64,000 bases of DNA from Diadema setosum (Eukaryota; Echinodermata; Echinoidea; Diadematoida; Diadematidae), in contig NC_092686.1 in the NCBI RefSeq assembly GCF_964275005.1, positions 17,932,547 to 17,996,546 on the forward strand, given 5' to 3'. Below, piece by piece: positions 27,801 through 35,867 of this stretch. Position numbers and translations under genes: made by a program. The notes under the pieces were generated by a model. The model was not told where the DNA came from. It searched no databases and saw only the letters and a list, made by a program, of their open reading frames with translations. How positions within the stretch are numbered: the first letter of the stretch is position 1; the number at the start of each line of letters is the position of its first letter.

Positions 27801-29552
27801 TATAATTTCACAACTGTTTTATTTTATTTCTCATTATGATGAAACTTTGATCTTTCTGTTCATCTGATTTTATTCTCTTTGGTATACATGTACATGAACA
27901 TTTATATCATTTGCCTTTGTAATAAGTAAAGTGACAAACACTGATGGAAAGGACAAAAACACAAGAACAAAATAAGATGATAAAAACCTAGGCTTAATAT
28001 TTGTAACTGAACAAAAACATGCGATACTGTTTTGTGTACAAACATTAAAATGAGCACAAGTTTGCCAATACAATAGTTTAATCACTTAAAAGAAAATGAC
28101 ATTTCTCTTGTCTGGACCCAAATCAAGCTTTCAATGATGTATGTACTCATTAAAATATTTTTATAAATGCTGACAGAACTAAAATGTATTGCAGATAGAC
28201 CATAAGGTAAAAAATGAATGTAGCTGACATGTACTACATTATTCCTTGAACTTGTCAAAAGACCTATTCGTCACCATAAACTGACAAAAAGGAAAGTTAT
28301 GTTTGAACATATCAGGTCATGTGGTTTCTGTGTTTATGGGTTGCAACATTTCTGTTAGCCTTGTGAACTTCATAAACATTTAAAACCATTACTTAAAGGT
28401 CCTGTTTACCTTTGGGAACAGTGATTTAAACAATTTTCAAGATATGACATTTAATGCATCTATTATGTGTAGGTCTGTTGTACCACAAAACATCCCATCA
28501 TATAACATCTTTGTGATAAAGCCTAAAATATAAGGAGATATCTGTATTTTTTTCAATAAACCGCAACTGTAGACGGTTTAGTCTGGAAACGAAAATTTTT
28601 TATTATGACTATTGTTCATATTTTGTATATTTTAAAATACTCAACATTGATTTTACCAATTCAAATTTTTACAGTGGTTGTTTCTATCCCTAACTCACAT
28701 TTTAGAACAATTTTAAACCATTAATGCTGGGTTTTTGCTTCATCTGCAAAAGGTAAATTATGCCTTTAAATGACCATAGAACAACATGCATGGCACCATG
28801 ATATCAAAGCACTTATACCGTATGGCAATTACAAATAATTCCCCTCTCATTCATTTTGATGATGTAATGAAACAAGCCATTGGGTAACCTTTACAGAATG
28901 TATCTTAGTGTAAGCAGTATTGAATTTCATTATGCAACACGTACAATTGTAAGCTTTCAATTCTGTGTTCTGATAAAAGCTGTGATCACACAATTCATAT
29001 TTTTCCTAACATGTTTTTTTTTGTTGCTGTCATTTTTGTCTTGAACTATTTTTGCGCATCCATACTTTGGACAAGAAACCAAGTTAACAGGATCATTAAT
29101 CTAACTTGCCTATAGATATATATATATATATATGTACTCATGATAATGTTAGCCTTCTCAATGTCTTACATTTCTTTCCTATCTGTCTGAAAATGTCATC
29201 GTTATTACCCCAGAATAGAATGGATGAAAGTTCAGCAATATTGCACCAATATGATCATAGTCATTATAACAAATTCTGAGATTTGGGTCATGATCAGGCT
29301 CACATCTGTTTGATTAATTGTTCTCTATGCAAAAAAATGTCAAAAATTGTTTATTACAATTAGCTTCGAAAAGCTTAACTGCAAATGTGTCAAGATTTGA
29401 CACGAGGTCAACCTTGTACTCACTAAGCACACACTTTCATGTATACTTTGTATCATGCTTTCAGCCTCCTGATTTTAGTATTATATTATTATTATTATTA
29501 TTATTATTATTATCATTATTACTATTATTATTATCTTTATTATTATTACTAT

Positions 29553-29599
<47 letters not shown>

Positions 29600-32500
29600 T
29601 TAACATTATCATTATCATTATTATTATTACTTGGTTCTAGTGTATCCACAAACAAGGCAACTAACCAGCAATTCTCTTAGTAACATTCATGAGAGAATCC
29701 TGAATCCTGAAATCCTTTACAAGAGTGATGTGATGCCATCTCCTGCTGGCTAGAGATGACTCCATGGCAGATTTCATACAAACCATTTTTCATTCTCTGG
29801 CTACATTGTATACTACCATATCAAAATAAATGAATAGCATTTATTTGTACTTGGTCTGTTAGAAACAGCATCGATTTGTTGTACTTACCCTGTTGCTGCT
29901 CTCCCCCTAATGCTAGTAGTCAGCAAACAGTTTCACAATAACATCAAAATTATCTGTGCCAAACAAAGGGAAAACCATCTCCCAGGCAGGAAGTGTCAAA
30001 ATCTGTTGGCTTGCATCCTTTACAGGAAAGTGGCTGGTCCTGTATTCAAGACTTTGTCACCCCACTACTGGAGCATGCTTCCGCACAGACCATTTACACT
30101 CATGTTGCTTGTCTTCACTAAATTGCACTTGAAATGTAAACAGTGGTCTACAAGCCATAGAAAGCGGATTTAGTTCACATTATCACAGTGTAATGTCGAG
30201 AGAGATGTCCTGAAGCTTAGTGGGGAAATCTAAAAACCCAAACCCTTCTTCCTCAAATCAGTATTTTGAGTATTCTTTACTACTACAGAAAGTTTAACAC
30301 ATCTCCAGAAAACTCTGTGAAGTTCATCAAACAGCTAAGCTCCAGAAGCATAGGATAATGAATGAATTAATGAATAAAAATTTATTATCCAACTTGAATA
30401 CTTGATTCACCCTTAAATGCAGGAAAAAAAAAATGACAATAGCACAACTGTTAACCCTGTGAGGATGGACTGATTTTGCTACAACATGCATTTCCCATAG
30501 ACACCTGCCCGAGTATATTCAGGACTCACCCTCAATGGGTTAATCAAGGTCAATGATGAGAACTACACGTAGATGTATAGCACCACAAAAGTTTGTTAAT
30601 TCTTGTTTGAAATTATATTACTATAATTCAAATATAAAAGTTGACTGAACATCACACCTTTTCTTTCATACATTGGACCCAAGTCATCTGGGAAGATTTC
30701 TAAATTACACTAAATTCAGTGTGTCGAATGCGTGTATTTTGGGGATAGGGCTTGAAGAGGGTTCTTGTATTCATATTTAAATCCCTGTATTTTAGCATGT
30801 GCTTTGACAAATGCTTTGATAATCACATTTCTTAGCACTACATTGTTGGAACAGCATGTAGTGCTCGGAAATAATGTTTACATGATGGAAAATGCTTTGA
30901 AATGGTGCATAGAACATGACCAAATACAAAATGACCAGAAATATCTTGGAATATCATTTGTACCACTTGACCGAGGTTTATCTATATGGCAGTAGCCTGA
31001 AGTTCATGTTACTTGAATATAAAGGGCACACCTCACTTTCAATCAGAACATGTGGGTCTACCTTAACCCGTTTAGGACGGTTTGATTTTGCTACAACATG
31101 TATTTCCCGTAGACACCTGCCCGAATATACTCGGGACTCGTCCTCAACGGGTTAACACAGACCCTATGGATGTCTCAGCGTACGGTGTGAGTTCTGTCTA
31201 AAACAATATTGGGTACTATAAAATGAGGTATTGTCGCATGGACTTTAACTTCGTGAATTTTGCGAGCCAAGATTTGCAAAATTGCAATGCATGCAAAAGT
31301 TCTTGTTTACACTATATGCAATGACTTTTAGAGGCAACTCCTGAAAATTTTGTGAGCTGCGAAAAAGGCCATCAGCTCCATTTTGCAGCGCTGCCAACAT
31401 TGGAAACTAGTTGAGAGTGAGACTCCCATAGGCCAATGCTATAATTTAGGAGTCAAAATGAGTAAGATCAATAGAAATGCATGCAAATGAAATAAAGTTT
31501 TAGAGTGAGAAAGGACCAAAATGAGTGAGTCTCACTCTCAATGAGTGAGAGTTGGCAGCCCTGATTTTGCGAAAATTTCATGCAAGAAAAAATATCGTTT
31601 TACAATATACAGTAAGTGTACTATCATAATGTATGTGATGTACAAAGTGTAGTCTTCTTCAGATCAATCAATCTGTGTCAACATGATCTGTAAGTTGGTG
31701 CAACTTGTGTGAAATATTCAATTCCCATAAAATTTACTTAGGGTACCGGTACTTTAATACACAGCTTGTGACTGACATTTGAAACACTAAACAATCAGTC
31801 ACAATTGACATGTCGACTGTTGCAACATCTGTCATGACATACTGACACTGGTAGGCAAAACTGTACAGCATGAGTTTCATTGCAGTGGCATCCTTCACTT
31901 AAATCCAGACAGGGCTACCACATTTCAAAGAATTTTCTAAACTTAGAAAATTCTTGTATAAAATGTGTGATGTCTTACATTGTGTACCTTCCAAAGGAGT
32001 GAAAACATACAATTACCTGCTTTAAAAAAAACAACAACAACAGCAATAGAACTCTAGTCACTACTTACTATACCATTACCAAACAACAATAGCTACCAGT
32101 AATGTGTGCCATTCAATATTGACAATAATGCCCAGCACAAAATGTATACGGTACTATTGATCTATGTAAGCCTTTTTTTTTTCTTTTTTTTTTTAAATGT
32201 CCATGAAAGTTCAGAGCTTCCAAGAAGGTTGTGTAGATAACAATGTGTGGCAAATTTACTACTTTGTCAGTTTTAGGCCTATCTATGATATGGAATGGGC
32301 AGGTTAGTCCCAAACAGCAACGTAACACGTTAGACATGTTAGAAGAAAAATGTGATTTTGGAACTTAGAGAGTAATTTTATAGCAAGACACAGACTAGTA
32401 AAAGTTTACTTGAAATGAAAGATCTAACATAGTTTAAGTTAGAGTTATTGTTACTCCTAATGCTAGATCGGTGTTTTTAGTCATATTAGAACTTGTCACG

Positions 32501-33238
32501 AAGGAAAAATATACTTGTGTAGACACTAGACTAGTAATAGTAGTATAATGAGTGAATTATTTAATGTGGTAGGCCTAAGTAGCGTGTGGGTCTAGTAGGA
32601 ACCGTTGTGTGCGTGTGTATGAAATTAGAACACTTCTCGGAGTTAAGTTCTCCATGATTTCTATAATAGATCCTTTGTTTTTTTTATTAAGTGGAGAGTG
32701 TCACTGAAACTTTGTTCGTAGGTTGTATCTACTACTGAACAGATTCATCAGGCATTTACATGGTATGGTGAGCATTCAACGTTTTGATTCCTCTCTTTTT
32801 TTTTTTTTTGGTGGTGGTCTGCTTACAAAAACATAAATTTGTTGAACCTATTCAAAAAAATCCAGATCAGTGGGTCGTGTCGGGCTTAATTACCCTAGAG
32901 GCCTAACGGCTAAGATAAAACTTGACCATCTTTGTTTTATCAATTTACTGTGGCATGGACAACAGCGGAAACTACAACCAGGCCAGGGAGGCACGCGTGA
33001 GCGTAGCGTAGCTAGCCGAGGGCCGCAAGCCGCTGCCTGGCTGGCAAGGCACCAATGATGCCAGCAAGCCAGTTCAGCGGAGATAAACCACGGGATGTCT
33101 GCACCGGCGAAGATCCCATACTCAACGGAGGCAAAAATAGCTGAGCGCAATCTGCTCCTTCCAAGCAGCACTCTTACCTTTTATTCTCGTTTCTAGCTCT
33201 TGCTGAATTAGCCTCTCTTGCTTCTTGTCCGTCGTCAT
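1961..33238 (-). CDS. SRGAP: srGAP (Slit-Robo Rho GTPase-activating protein), coding exons 1-3, gene runs off the left edge
   Basis: The joined coding sequence is complement(1961-2129, 7952-8135, 33178-33238), 414 nt and 138 residues. It matches the start of the F-BAR domain of vertebrate SRGAP1-3. Clear shared blocks are IRxxLxEQxKxLD near residue 22, QDYFRQRSEIELQY near 50, DLEKL near 65, CWNLLL near 93 and HTTLS near 107. Family members bend membranes as F-BAR dimers and switch off Rac/Cdc42 through a RhoGAP domain, downstream of Robo receptors. The rest of the F-BAR, RhoGAP and SH3 parts must lie left of position 1. Splice phases join cleanly: 1, then 2, then 0. The gene is divergent from FAM72. 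One invertebrate gene usually corresponds to the vertebrate SRGAP1-3 set, so no paralogue number is given. Confidence 0.93.
2700..3630 (-). repeat. Degenerate copy of the GGTCA-rich repeat family also found at 42740-43806
   Basis: On the minus strand this stretch repeats GGTCAAAGGTCA-like words separated by feeding phrases about 170 nt apart, as in the better copy in FAM72 intron 1. Its right end, near 3589-3630, carries a diverged form of the terminal sequence TGCCTCxGGCGACAC. The (GTCC)n run of the other copy is reduced here to a GGACAGAC-type tract near 3545-3575. The left boundary is uncertain. Relative to 42740-43806 it lies in the opposite orientation. Confidence 0.6.
5297..5679. mobile_element. 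TTAA-flanked MITE, family 1
   Basis: The ends are inverted: TTTAAAGGGACTGTACAG at the left and CTGTGCAGTCCCTTTAAA at the right, each beginning with a TTAA that can be read as the target duplication. The centre is a second inverted repeat around ATATCTCAGCCATTTGAAA and its complement. No ORF. TTAA targets are typical of piggyBac-type transposases, so it is probably a non-autonomous piggyBac-like element. Related copies lie at 33659-34070, 41700-41872 (half) and 53735-54146. Confidence 0.8.
5690..5883 (+). repeat. Probable LINE 3' end with (TGAATC)n tail
   Basis: AT-rich sequence ends in AACAATAAAAAATGAAATC and then about three TGAATC units. This is the usual look of a 5'-truncated LINE 3' end. 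No coding part remains, so the family is unknown. Confidence 0.45.
7952..8135 (-). CDS. SRGAP: srGAP coding exon 2 (F-BAR, first helices)
   Basis: This 184-nt exon has acceptor TTTTCCAG (complement of 8136-8143) and donor GTAAGTATTGG (complement of 7941-7951). It encodes residues 21 to 82 with heptad-like, highly charged helix sequence. The stretch from QDYFRQRSEIEL to DLEKL is the clearest match to vertebrate SRGAP F-BAR sequence. It ends two bases into a Gln codon that exon 3 completes. An open frame runs upstream past the acceptor in the genomic sequence, but that part is intron. Confidence 0.95.
9797..9831. repeat. (CAA)n microsatellite
   Basis: Eleven to twelve perfect CAA units after a short A run. 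Confidence 0.95.
11575..11775. repeat. Diverged MITE, same family as 31226-31615
   Basis: It shares words such as GCATGCGAAAGTTCTTG, a CACTATRTGCA phrase, TGTCAGCTCCA and CAAAAAAAATTCTTG-like sequence with the copy at 31226-31615, in the same order. Ends are worn, so boundaries are approximate. Confidence 0.6.
12362..12729. mobile_element. TTAA-flanked MITE, family 2, copy 1
   Basis: TTAA at both ends, with TIRs TTAAAGGCATTATTTACC and GGTAAACAAGACCTTTAA. No ORF. Inner sequence matches the copy at 28393-28769 in inverted orientation, including a GATATCTCC...TATA...AGGCTTTAT stretch. Confidence 0.8.
13290..13430. mobile_element. Short MITE with CATTTCATGAA ends
   Basis: About 140 bp. The left end GGGGAGCATTTCATGAAGC pairs with the right end GCGTTTCATGAAATACCCCC. 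It has an inner GACAAATTTGTC palindrome. No ORF. Confidence 0.75.
15490..17085. mobile_element. 1.6 kb TTAA-flanked element containing a 1 kb palindrome
   Basis: TTAA flanks both ends, with TIRs AGGTAGGGAATACC and, inverted, AGGTAGGGAGTCCC. Inside, from about 16012 to 17056, the two halves are long inverted repeats. One end block reads TTTTGGTACCTC and its complement, then CTCATGTCTTAGTAATCATG, then GACCAGCAG, then CTCTCCCAAGGTCC. The arms meet near 16490-16520. No transposase frame: open frames here (for example 16383-16685) read through the palindrome. Probably a non-autonomous piggyBac-like element with a foldback inside. Confidence 0.8.
17426..17482. repeat. Compound microsatellite (GAGT)n-(GT)n
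   Basis: About eight GAGT units pass directly into about eleven GT units. Confidence 0.95.
17993..18455. mobile_element. MITE with GTTACACA ends
   Basis: The left end GGTTACACACGAGAGAAAAT and the right end GACCATGTGTAACTGC are inverted, followed inward by AATTCGT and GAATCATCATT in both arms. Internal GAATTCGAATTC-like words and TTACACACG repeats add further symmetry. No ORF. Exact ends uncertain by a few bases. Confidence 0.65.
20797..21358. mobile_element. TTAA-flanked MITE, family 3, well preserved
   Basis: Both ends carry TTAAAGGACAAGTTCACC in inverted orientation, and the match continues for about 100 bp with few differences, so the copy looks young. No ORF. The inner part is AT-rich with a second symmetric stretch (GACATCAT...CTCATCCAGCGG and its complement). 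Confidence 0.88.
21870..22110. other. GC-rich single-copy block in srGAP intron 1
   Basis: This stretch is clearly richer in G+C and CpG than its flanks, has no terminal repeats, does not recur elsewhere in the window, and has no good coding frame. It could be a conserved regulatory element or an eroded repeat. Confidence 0.35.
22716..23022. mobile_element. MITE with ATACCCCTTTCA ends
   Basis: The left end TATACCCCTTTCACATTAG and the right end ACATGAAAGGGGTATTA are inverted. About 307 bp and no ORF. A lone half-end, CCCCTTTCACTTTACATGAG, lies near 22452. Confidence 0.7.
23763..23839. mobile_element. Very short TTAA-flanked element, family 4, copy 1
   Basis: TTAA at each end with the right TIR CCTCAATGGGTTAA. 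It shares GGGCAGGTGTCTATGGGAAA and CATGTTGTAG with the copies at 30451 and 31063, in the opposite orientation. Confidence 0.75.
25313..25864. mobile_element. GC-rich MITE, copy 1 of a pair
   Basis: 552 bp bounded by GACCCCGTTTACAGTGCGGG and the inverted CGCACTGTAAACGGGGTC. The outer parts are very rich in GGCCGCGGC-like words (GGCTCGGCCGCGGC) and form many alternative hairpins. The middle (ACAAAACCACCTTAAGCTAT and neighbours) is ordinary sequence shared with copy 2. Motif GTTTACA...TGTAAAC recurs inside. No transposase. Superfamily not certain. Confidence 0.85.
26073..26622. mobile_element. GC-rich MITE, copy 2 of a pair, inverted
   Basis: 550 bp with the same GACCCCGTTTACAGTG end and GTAAACGGGGTC end. 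Internal unique parts (TTTCGCTATT, GGTGGTTTTGTCCTGCAAAG, CTTTGCCGAACGGCGAC) run in the opposite direction to copy 1. Only 208 bp separate the two copies. Confidence 0.85.
28393..28769. mobile_element. TTAA-flanked MITE, family 2, copy 2
   Basis: TTAA flanks and TIRs TTAAAGGTCCTGTTTACC and GGTAAATTATGCCTTTAA. Inverted relative to the copy at 12362-12729. No ORF. Confidence 0.8.
29480..29630. repeat. (TTA)n-(GTA)n compound microsatellite
   Basis: About 60 bp of ATT units is followed by about 50 bp of AGT units and a few imperfect ATT units. Long open frames across it are artefacts of the repeat. Confidence 0.95.
30451..30543. mobile_element. Very short TTAA-flanked element, family 4, copy 2
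   Basis: 93 bp from TTAACCCTGTGAGGATGG to CACCCTCAATGGGTTAA. It contains ACACCTGCCCGAGTATATTC, shared with copy 3. Confidence 0.8.
31063..31155. mobile_element. Very short TTAA-flanked element, family 4, copy 3
   Basis: 93 bp from TTAACCCGTTTAGGACGG to CGTCCTCAACGGGTTAA. This is the best-preserved copy. The centre CCCGAATATACTCGGG is itself nearly palindromic. Confidence 0.85.
31226..31615. mobile_element. Diverged MITE interrupted by a second element
   Basis: Related to 11575-11775: shared TGCATGCAAAAGTTCTTG, CATCAGCTCCA and AAAATTTCATGCAAGAAAAA. It is split at 31386 by the element listed next. Outer ends are not clearly defined. Confidence 0.6.
31386..31563. mobile_element. hAT-like MITE nested in a diverged MITE
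   Basis: 178 bp with ends CAGCGCTGCCAAC and GTTGGCAGCCCTG. The six flanking bases ATTTTG are repeated on both sides, part of a possible 8-bp target duplication. CAG...CTG ends and such a duplication fit the hAT superfamily. The inner arms repeat GAGAGTGAGACTC-type words. Confidence 0.75.
33178..33238 (-). CDS. SRGAP: srGAP coding exon 1
   Basis: This exon holds the start codon (complement of 33236-33238), 20 full codons and the first base of a split Asp codon. The encoded start is MTTDKKQERLIQQELETRIK, a charged helix matching the short lead-in of vertebrate srGAP before EIR. An in-frame TAG lies 18 nt upstream of the ATG, and A at -3 gives a good start context, so this ATG is the likely start. 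The donor reads GTAAGAG at 33171-33177. The phase-1 junction with exon 2 restores DIRLHLSEQ. Confidence 0.9.
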
Positions 33239-33420
33239 CTTGATGAATATTCTCTAGTTCTCCCTGGTCAAATATAAAGATTACCTACAAACTCTCGTGA
33301 GATTAAAAATGTGTAACAAATATTCAAAGTTTCTAAGTTTTCACGAGTACAATAGCAGTCGCCATCTTGCAGTGGTCCTAAAGTTCCTTCTTACTTCCGG
33401 GGTCAGTAATTGTGAACTAC
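33239..33420 (-). promoter_or_regulatory. SRGAP: srGAP leader and core promoter with YY1-like and ETS-like sites
   Basis: Read on the minus strand, an ETS-type site CCGGAAGT (33393-33400) is followed about 25 bp downstream by CAAGATGGCGAC (33358-33369), which fits the YY1 consensus AAGATGGCG. This arrangement is common at TATA-less animal promoters, where YY1 sites sit at or just after the start of transcription. The transcript would then begin near 33370, leaving a leader of about 130 nt. No TATA box is evident at the expected place. Confidence 0.6.
33333..33365 (-). other. Short upstream ORF in the srGAP leader
   Basis: The ATG inside the YY1-like site opens a 10-codon frame, MATAIVLVKT, that ends in TAG about 95 nt before the main start. 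If transcription begins upstream of it, ribosomes would meet this frame first and reinitiation or leaky scanning would be needed. Confidence 0.4.
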
Positions 33421-33658
33421 TGTGAGTACGAGTATGAGTACCCTCTCCGCGATCTTTTTTTTTTCGGCGTCTTGATCAACTCTGTGTCCGTACGCGTTGC
33501 ATTACACACACCTCGCGGCGGACTCTCAAATTCGTTTCCACAAGCCGAGCGATGAGATGATGGCGTGCTTTGCTGGTAACGAATTACGCGGATGGCTTCC
33601 CCTGGAGAAACAAGCAATGTCTGCCGAGTGATATCACACAATAAAAATAGAATTGTGG

Positions 33659-34070
33659 AAAGGGATCGTATAGTTTTGGCAAACTTCAGGTTTCTTACAT
33701 TTTTGGTGAGATAATGAGAAACTTTTTAAAAAATATGAAAGAACATGTAATTCCAAGATGAATTCAACGTTTATTTGAAGAAAATTAGTTTTGAAATGGC
33801 TGAGATATCAACAACAAAAAAAAGAAAAAAAAAAGAAGAAAAAAAAGAGCAATCCTAAAGGTCTGACCCACCTTTTATTACGATCGCTTTGTTTAACTTT
33901 GTTTTTGGATGTCTCGGCCATTCCAAAACCGATTTTCATTATAGGGCTAGATTTTGAATTCCTCCTAGAATGCTCTGTTATATGTATTTCATAAGTTGTT
34001 GTTGTTGTTTTTTTTTTTTTTTTTGGTTATCTTGCAAAAAGTTAAAAGCCCAAACGAGATGGGATCCCTT
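33659..34070. mobile_element. MITE of family 1, just upstream of the srGAP promoter
   Basis: The left end AAAGGGATCGTATAGTTTTGG trimmed pairs with the right end CAAACGAGATGGGATCCCTT. It shares TTTTGAAATGGCTGAGATAT and the reverse (GTCTCGGCCATTCCAAAACC) with 5297-5679 and 53735-54146. An A-rich expansion follows the first block. It lies about 290 bp upstream of the proposed transcription start. Confidence 0.7.
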
Positions 34071-34428
34071 CGCTGGATAAAGTAATATCACATGGACGAA
34101 CTGAACGTAGGAGGTTCATCAAAGTCAGAGAGAAAGGTATAAATTGTTATAACTTATATAAACAAGAGGACATTTCGAGAAAGTGAGAAAGAGATAAAAC
34201 ATTGCTATGTGGAATTTGCATTTGTGTTTAGTTGTGTTTGTATTTGTAGGTGCAGTTACGCATAATATATATGATTATTAGAATATATAATCAACAAAAC
34301 CTGTGTGTGTGTGTGTGTGAGTGTGTGATGAGTCTGAATGCAATAAGAATCACATATTATACGAGAGATCTCTTAGTGGATCACCTAATTAAATAATCAT
34401 GTGGTAGATTTTGGGGTTTTTTGGGTGC

Positions 34429-34579
34429 TGTTCGTTATTCCGAAGGTTCGCTATTCCGAAGGTTCGTTATTCCGAAGGGTCGTTATTCCGGAGATTCGTT
34501 AATCCGAAAATGAAATTCGGAATAACGAATCTTCGGACTAAAGAGCCTTCGGAATAACGAACCTTCGGTATAACGAGCT
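34429..34579. mobile_element. Palindromic element built of TTCGTTATTCCGAAGG units
   Basis: Four to five direct units of roughly 16 bp in the left half face inverted units (CCTTCGGAATAACGAA) in the right half, so the whole 150 bp can fold back. Related to 39137-40037. Confidence 0.75.
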
Positions 34580-34856
34580 GTGACCAGATATTTAGTGCTT
34601 GCTCATTTCGATGTACACCGGATGAGCAGATTTAGCACGCAATGTGCATTCTATAATGATACACAATGATTAGCATTTAGACCGGCGTCTACGGCGTATA
34701 ATGGATTGGTACCAGAAACAAACAAACAAACAAACAAATAGCGCAAACAACAACTATAGTGCCGTCCGATCACAACGTATAGGCCTTGCAGTAACTATAT
34801 GGGGGGCAGGGGGAGGAGTATATGCATGCGAAGTCATAAATTACTGTGGAAAATCA

Positions 34857-35228
34857 CCAGGTCCGTAACTATAAAACTATAAGGGGGCTTCAGGGGTTCG
34901 GCGGACACCCCCCCCCCCCCTCCCCCCGTTTGCCAGCAGCAAAAAGAAAGTTAAAGAAATGAAAAAAAAAAAAAAACATGAGCAGCGGAACCCCCTTTAA
35001 TTTTCGGTGAAGAAACCAAGAACCATCTTTGTGAGGCAATCATTGTGGTACCAGAACCTTTTTTTTTTTTTTTTTTTTTTTTTTGCTTGTCAGCGGATTA
35101 AACCCGGAAGTGGCAACTTTGATTATTTATTTTTTCGCGCCCCCAGCAATCTCGAACATAAACTTGAACTAAAAGGTCCACTTTTTCTAATTCCGAACCG
35201 CCCCATACAAATCCTAGTTACGGCCTGA
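34857..35228. mobile_element. MITE with CAGGxCCGTAACTA ends
   Basis: The left end CAGGTCCGTAACTATA and the right end CTAGTTACGGCCTG are inverted. The five bases ATCAC are repeated outside both ends. C-rich, A-rich and T-rich runs lie inside. hAT-like from its ends, but not certain. Confidence 0.6.
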
Positions 35229-35867
35229 TCACATGAATTATTTATTGCTTTAGTCTGAGTTAAGAGCTGAAACATAGATATCAATATTACAGTCAATGCG
35301 ATGAGCTCCACTAATTCGCATTTATATTGATCAATAACAAGTAAATAAAGTCTTGTATTGTTTTTATGTATGGAGCTTGTGTGTGAATGGAGATGAACCT
35401 TAATCTGATACCTGTTCTTATAATTATTATATCGTAGGCCCTATACTTTGAAACAAACAACAAACTGGCACTGGATATATAAACCTGACAATCATGGTGT
35501 ATTCATCCCAAGCAAAAGTCGCGGCCTAACTATGTTGTTTTACGGTAACAATATTATTCATCACTCACTTCTTCATATCATCCAGCATGGTATAAGGATT
35601 GCAACATGGATAAGACAAATCAACTTTGTTTAACTTTTTCAAGTTTAATCAAGCGCTGGACAATAAGAAGCTTCATGACATTTTCGTGGGACTTTTTTCG
35701 AACATTACTGTAAGTTGTGCATATCAATACTGAAATATTGAAAACATTGAAACCATTGTCATGATGCATTCAAATAATATCATCTGCAGATAATGAAAAG
35801 CACACTCTTATCAGCACAGCTTTGCAAAGCGATAGCTATACTCCGACTCCGAGCCACTTTCTCGATC

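Larger units (their letters stand above)
8136..33177 (-). other. srGAP intron 1 (25 kb)
   Basis: This phase-1 intron contains at least twelve separate small transposons, listed on their own. The remaining stretches 8136-11570, 13431-15489, 17086-17992, 18456-20796, 23840-25312, 26623-28392, 28770-30450 and 31616-33177 show no gene, only AT-rich sequence, homopolymers, simple repeats and a few GC-richer single-copy blocks (10800-11130, 11990-12320, 14700-14960, 21870-22110, 32890-33120) that could be regulatory. A large first intron is usual for genes of this class and is a likely place for enhancers. Confidence 0.85.

Noticed and set aside
29318-29680. 120-codon frame with long Leu and Val runs
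   Set aside because: It is the translation of the TTA/GTA microsatellite.
33417-33641. Open frame upstream of srGAP on the same strand as an extra exon
   Set aside because: It lies upstream of the proposed promoter, has no family match and no supported splice join to exon 1.
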